Shown here piece after piece: positions 5,748-8,512 of a stretch of 8,512 nt of DNA. The notes beneath the pieces were generated by a model. The model made no database searches. It was not told the origin of the DNA and saw only the letters and a program-made list of their open reading frames with translations. The position numbers and the translations under genes are program-made. How positions within the stretch are numbered: position 1 is the stretch's first letter; every line of letters starts with the position of its first letter. The DNA is from Pedosphaera sp. (GTDB lineage Bacteria; Verrucomicrobiota; Verrucomicrobiia; Limisphaerales; SXTU01): contig SIBB01000134.1 of the NCBI GenBank assembly GCA_009695395.1, forward strand, positions 1 through 8,512, in the 5' to 3' direction.

Positions 5748-6317
5748 TTACTTCCCCGGTCTGGCCTTGTCCGCGTCGAGCAGCTTCATGAACGCGCCGA
5801 AGTAATGGCCGTTGTCGTGGAAGGTGCGGCCGGAGACGAGGTTGCCGTCCACCACGCATGGTTCGTTCACATAGATGCCGCCGCAGATCTCGAGGTCGAA
5901 CTTGCACTTGGCCACGGTGGCCATGCGGCGGCCCTTCACGCAGCCGGCGCGCGCTGGGATCTCGACGCCGTGACAGACGCTGGCGATGGGCAGGTTCTTC
6001 TCAAAGAAATAACGGGTGACGCGCAGCAGCGCCTCATCTTCGCGCAGGTATTCGGGCGCGCGGCCGCCGCTGAAGAAGATGCCGGCGTAGTCCTCGGGTT
6101 GGATGTCTTTGAAGGCGATCTCGGCCTCGATGCTGTAGCCTTCCCATTCCTTGGTGATGGTCCAGCCGGGCTTCACCTCGTGCAGCACCATCTGGTAGCG
6201 GCGCTTCTCCGGCGCGGCGACGACCGGCTGGTAGCCCCCCTCGATGAGGCGGTAGTAGGGGTAAAGCGTGTCCACAGTCTCCGTGGCATCGCCGACGATG
6301 ATGAGGACTTTGTTCAT
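5748..6317 (-). CDS. DJ-1/PfpI family protein (class I glutamine amidotransferase-like)
   Basis: This 189-residue protein has the DJ-1/PfpI fold signature over its full length. The N-terminal strand is MNKVLIIVGD, the GGRAPEYLR block typical of PfpI-like members is at 84-92, and the nucleophile elbow is ASVCHG at 112-117 with Cys115 and His116. Glu13 in DATETVD is the likely partner of the active-site Cys. Family members include chaperones, glyoxalase-like enzymes and hydrolases, so the substrate cannot be assigned. There is no signal peptide, making it one of the few cytoplasmic products here. Start: the frame stays open upstream to 6464, but residues before ATG 6317 are not family-like, and the fold begins at once after this Met. 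It diverges from the cytochrome gene across 149 bases. Extra cysteines at 126, 138, 145 and 154 are unusual for such a small protein. Confidence 0.9.
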   Translation of the reverse strand: MNKVLIIVGDATETVDTLYPYYRLIEGGYQPVVAAPEKRRYQMVLHEVKPGWTITKEWEGYSIEAEIAFKDIQPEDYAGIFFSGGRAPEYLREDEALLRVTRYFFEKNLPIASVCHGVEIPARAGCVKGRRMATVAKCKFDLEICGGIYVNEPCVVDGNLVSGRTFHDNGHYFGAFMKLLDADKARPGK

Positions 6318-6362
6318 GCGGAAACTGTGCGGATGCCTCCAGCATGGCGCAACGCAAAAGAG

Positions 6363-6374
6363 GTATTTGAATAC
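6363..6374. promoter_or_regulatory. Small dyad in the DJ-1/cytochrome intergenic region
   Basis: GTATT-TG-AATAC is a 5-bp inverted repeat with a two-base spacer in the 149-base divergent region. It is a possible operator, but short enough to be chance. I could not pick a convincing -35/-10 pair for either gene in this region. Confidence 0.2.
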
Positions 6375-6388
6375 AGGTCGGGTTCGTG

Positions 6389-6438
6389 CGTCAGGAGAAA
6401 GATGTTTGCCGGCTAGAGCCATTTCTGGAAACCTGACG
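6389..6438 (+). other. Possible structured leader of the cytochrome gene
   Basis: CGTCAGG (6389-6395) and CCTGACG (6432-6438) are perfect complements enclosing a 36-base loop, which itself contains GGCT-AG-AGCC (6411-6420). The structure ends 28 bases before the cytochrome start. No T-run follows it, so attenuation is not indicated. Confidence 0.25.
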
Positions 6439-6466
6439 GCGACAGATAACGAACCAAACAACATCG

Positions 6467-6877
6467 ATGAAACCGCAGATCAAACTCCTCGTCCTCGCCA
6501 TCACGGGCACCGTGCTCGCCGCGCTCCTCGCCACCACCGCTTCCGCCGCGAACGAGGCCAAGGCCTCCGCCGCCAAGGTGGCGATGCAGAAGTTCCACAA
6601 GGCTCCCAAGGGCGTGGATCCGACGTGCAAGAAGATTTCCGAAGGCAAAGCTAGCAAGGAAGAACTCGAGCAGGTCTTGGCCGCTTACCGCGTGATGGCG
6701 GCCGAGAAGCCGGTCCGCGGCGACGAGGCGAGCTGGAAAGAGAAGTGCGCCGCACTGATCAAGGCCACTGAATCCCTCGTGTCCGGCAAGCCCGAGGGCG
6801 TGAACCAGTACAAGGCCGCCGTCAATTGCAAGGGCTGCCACTCGGTGCACAAGCCGGAAGCGCCGAAGGCGAAGTAG
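6467..6877 (+). CDS. Small periplasmic cytochrome c, class II (cytochrome c'-like) topology
   Basis: This 136-residue protein has a signal peptide (MKPQIKLLVL, cleavage near ASA-AN, residue 27) and one haem-attachment motif, CKGCH (121-125), close to the C-terminus. The rest of the mature chain is predicted helical, for example KEELEQVLAAYRVMAA (64-79) and the segments around 90-105 and 112-120. One C-terminal CXXCH behind a helical region is the layout of class II cytochromes c'. Similar uncharacterised small proteins ending in CKxCHxxH are common in Verrucomicrobiota and Planctomycetota. Cys54 and Cys94 are extra and might form a disulfide. Met40 or His44 could be a distal haem ligand, but this is a guess. 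The A-rich leader lacks a Shine-Dalgarno. It is followed by a terminator at 6889-6936, so it is probably monocistronic. Confidence 0.87.
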   Translation: MKPQIKLLVLAITGTVLAALLATTASAANEAKASAAKVAMQKFHKAPKGVDPTCKKISEGKASKEELEQVLAAYRVMAAEKPVRGDEASWKEKCAALIKATESLVSGKPEGVNQYKAAVNCKGCHSVHKPEAPKAK

Positions 6878-6888
6878 TCCTTTGATCT

Positions 6889-6936
6889 AAAACAAACGCC
6901 CCGGTGCGCGTGACAGCGGCCGGGGCGTTCTGTTTT
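6889..6936. terminator. Intrinsic terminator, probably bidirectional, between convergent genes
   Basis: AACGCCCCGG (6895-6904) pairs perfectly with CCGGGGCGTT (6920-6929), with further pairing inside. On the plus strand TTTTTT (6933-6938) follows. Upstream, AAAACA (6889-6894) can pair with TGTTTT and gives a short T-run on the minus strand. It terminates the cytochrome gene 18 bases after its stop and can also serve the DUF1501 gene ending at 6981. Confidence 0.88.
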
Positions 6937-6980
6937 TTAACGATGGCGCTGCGCTGTGCGCGGACTTGGAACGAGGCGCG

Positions 6981-8438
6981 TCAGGCGAGGATTTTCTGAA
7001 TCGCCCGGCCGCCTTCGATGATGGGGCGGAGGCGCCCTTCCTGATCGTGCAGGAAGGCATCGGGATCAATGCCCATCGCGCCGTAAAGGGTGGCGATGAA
7101 GTCCTCCGGCCCGACGGGATCGCTCGTCGGCCGTTCGCCTTTCGCATCCGAAGCGCCGTGCACGTAGCCGTGCTTCACGCCGGCGCCGGTGAGCAGGATG
7201 TTGTGCAGATACGACCAGTGGTCACGCCCGCCGGAGCCGTTCACCACCGGCGTGCGGCCCATCTCGCCCATCACCACCACGAGCGTTTCCTTGAGCAGAC
7301 CGCGCGCCTCGAGGTCTTCGCAGAGGGCGGAATAGACCTGGTCGATCTCTGGCAGGCGGTAATCCTTGAGGATGGGGAAATGGCGGTTGTGCGTGTCCCA
7401 CGCCGTGGGGTCGGCGTCCACTTTGTCGAAACATTCCCACGTGACGGTGACGAACCGCACGCCACGTTCGACCAATCGCCGCGCGGTGAGGGCGGACTCG
7501 CCGTAGAGATGGCGGCCGTAGCGGTCGCGCTGCGCCGCCGGTTCATCATTCAGATCGAAGGCGCGCCACGGGCTTTCCTTGCCGGAGCTGCGCGTGAGCA
7601 GTTCGAAGGCGCGCCGTTGATGCTCGTCGAGTTGCTCGACCGCCGGGTTCTTCTCGAAGGCGCGTGTGCGGTCGCCGAGTTGCTGGAGCAGGTTCCGGCG
7701 CTGGTCGAAACGCTCGAGCGTGATCTCCGGCGGCAGTTCCGTGCCGGGAACCGTGAGGCGGCCCTTGACCGTTTCGCGCACGTCGTAGAAATCCTTCGCC
7801 TTGTAAGTGCTGGTGATCTCGCAACCGCTGATGAAAGGATCGTGCTGCCGGCCGAGGAAGCCGCCGTAGATGCCGGGGCGCAAAATCTTCTGGCCCCAAC
7901 CGGTGTAGCACGGCAGCCAGAACGATGCCGGCGCGGCGCGGCGCTCGTTGCGCGCGAGATAATTCACCACCGCGTTCATCCCCGGCGACTGCGACGAAAG
8001 TATCGGCACGAGCGATTCGAGCTTGTCCGCGCGTTTGCCGGTGAGCGTGTAGAGCATCCCCGCGCTGTGATCGTTCTGATCGTGCGTCGCGGAGCGGATG
8101 AGCGTGGAGCGGTTCATCCACTTCGCCATCTGCGGGAGATGCTCGCAGAAATGCACGCCCGGTACGCTGGTGGGAATGGAGCCAAACTCGCCACGAATCT
8201 CGCGCGGCGCATCGGGCTTCGGATCGAACGTCTCGTGCACCGGCGGCCCGCCGAAAAGATAGAGGAGAATGACCGACTTGGCTTTGCCAGCGCCGCTGCC
8301 CGCGTTGGCCGTGGCCGCCTCGGCTCGCAGCAAATCAGCCAACGACAAGCCGAACAGCGACAACCCGCCTACCCTCAGCATCTCGCGGCGGTTGATGCCG
8401 TCACAGGCTGTCGTGTGATTGGCGAGGACGCGGATCAT
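6981..8438 (-). CDS. DUF1501 exported protein (alkaline phosphatase/sulfatase-like fold)
   Basis: This 485-residue protein matches DUF1501 (Pfam PF07394, alkaline phosphatase clan) from end to end. A twin-arginine leader, NRREMLRVGG, with a hydrophobic stretch (residues 16-43) predicts Tat export. Conserved blocks are LLYLFGGPPVHETFDPKPDA (58-77), HDQNDHSAG (119-127), WDTHNRHF (347-354), GEMGRTP (391-397) and GRDHW (404-408). The Asp/His/Glu-rich blocks fit a metal site, but no substrate is established. These genes usually sit beside a PSCyt1/DUF1549/DUF1553 gene. None is in the window, and a candidate promoter just upstream suggests this gene is transcribed alone or is first in its unit. The start at ATG 8438 lacks a Shine-Dalgarno but gives the expected leader. 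It converges on the cytochrome gene. Confidence 0.94.
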   Translation of the reverse strand: MIRVLANHTTACDGINRREMLRVGGLSLFGLSLADLLRAEAATANAGSGAGKAKSVILLYLFGGPPVHETFDPKPDAPREIRGEFGSIPTSVPGVHFCEHLPQMAKWMNRSTLIRSATHDQNDHSAGMLYTLTGKRADKLESLVPILSSQSPGMNAVVNYLARNERRAAPASFWLPCYTGWGQKILRPGIYGGFLGRQHDPFISGCEITSTYKAKDFYDVRETVKGRLTVPGTELPPEITLERFDQRRNLLQQLGDRTRAFEKNPAVEQLDEHQRRAFELLTRSSGKESPWRAFDLNDEPAAQRDRYGRHLYGESALTARRLVERGVRFVTVTWECFDKVDADPTAWDTHNRHFPILKDYRLPEIDQVYSALCEDLEARGLLKETLVVVMGEMGRTPVVNGSGGRDHWSYLHNILLTGAGVKHGYVHGASDAKGERPTSDPVGPEDFIATLYGAMGIDPDAFLHDQEGRLRPIIEGGRAIQKILA

Positions 8439-8481
8439 GGCGTGCGTTCGACGTGCGCGGTTGCTGCTGAGTTCAGTCTCT

Positions 8482-8509
8482 TTCTTAGTTCAACTTGGGC
8501 AAAAGTCAA
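8482..8509 (-). promoter_or_regulatory. Candidate promoter for the DUF1501 gene
   Basis: On the minus strand TTGACT (8504-8509) is followed after 16 bases by TAAGAA (8482-8487). It lies about 45 bases upstream of the DUF1501 start and has the same spacing and TAAG core as the promoter at 154-181. The -10 match to the general consensus is poor, so the call relies on the -35 and on the parallel. Confidence 0.4.
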
Positions 8510-8512
8510 GCG

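Noticed and set aside
5509..5907. 132-codon minus-strand frame over the palindromic block
   Set aside because: It overlaps the DJ-1 C-terminus in another frame and is Arg/Pro-rich. The inverted repeats explain its sequence better than coding does.
5523..6416. 297-codon plus-strand frame across the intergenic block and the DJ-1 gene
   Set aside because: The part over 5748-6317 is a shadow of DJ-1, and the part over the palindromes is low-complexity Arg/Gly-rich.
6318..6464. 49-residue N-terminal extension of the DJ-1 protein
   Set aside because: The residues are not family-like, and the DJ-1 fold starts right at ATG 6317.

Overview
This 8.5 kb, GC-rich window looks chromosomal and most like a Verrucomicrobiota (or, less likely, Planctomycetota) genome. 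It is dominated by protein families that are greatly expanded in those phyla: a PSD/PSCyt-type protein with two c-heme motifs (DUF1587/1595/1592/1588/1585), an HXXSHH/DUF1552 protein, a DUF1501 protein, and a small cytochrome c with its haem motif at the C-terminus. No tRNA, rRNA, CRISPR array, transposase or phage gene is visible. No sequence search was run, so the taxonomic and family calls rest on recognised motifs.

Layout. Positions 1-111 (minus) hold the signal-peptide end of a secreted protein that runs off the window. Positions 112-260 are a divergent regulatory region: a consensus-like promoter for the minus-strand gene, an 8-bp dyad that could be an operator, and a candidate plus-strand promoter. 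The plus-strand unit that follows has two strong RNA hairpins (261-296, 311-333), a small predicted membrane protein (368-622), and an intrinsic terminator (605-643) whose loop contains the stop codon. Positions 5450-698 (minus) are a probable three-gene run: an unrecognised secreted protein, the large diheme PSD protein and the DUF1552 protein. Positions 5451-5747 have no credible gene but are unusually rich in inverted repeats. A DJ-1/PfpI protein (6317-5748, minus) diverges from the small cytochrome c (6467-6877, plus). The cytochrome converges on a Tat-type DUF1501 protein (8438-6981, minus), with a terminator (6889-6936) between them that could serve both. A promoter candidate for DUF1501 lies at the right edge.

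How the genes may work together. Nearly all products are predicted to be exported: signal peptides on the PSD protein, the 290-residue protein and the cytochrome, and twin-arginine leaders on DUF1552 and DUF1501. The PSD-DUF1552 pair is a recurring gene pair in these phyla, where it has been linked to breakdown of complex organic polymers, but the biochemistry is not established. The diheme PSD protein and the cytochrome could form a periplasmic electron route; that is inference. The least explained parts are the structured small transcription unit at 216-643, the palindrome-rich block at 5494-5725 and the unrecognised 290-residue secreted protein.
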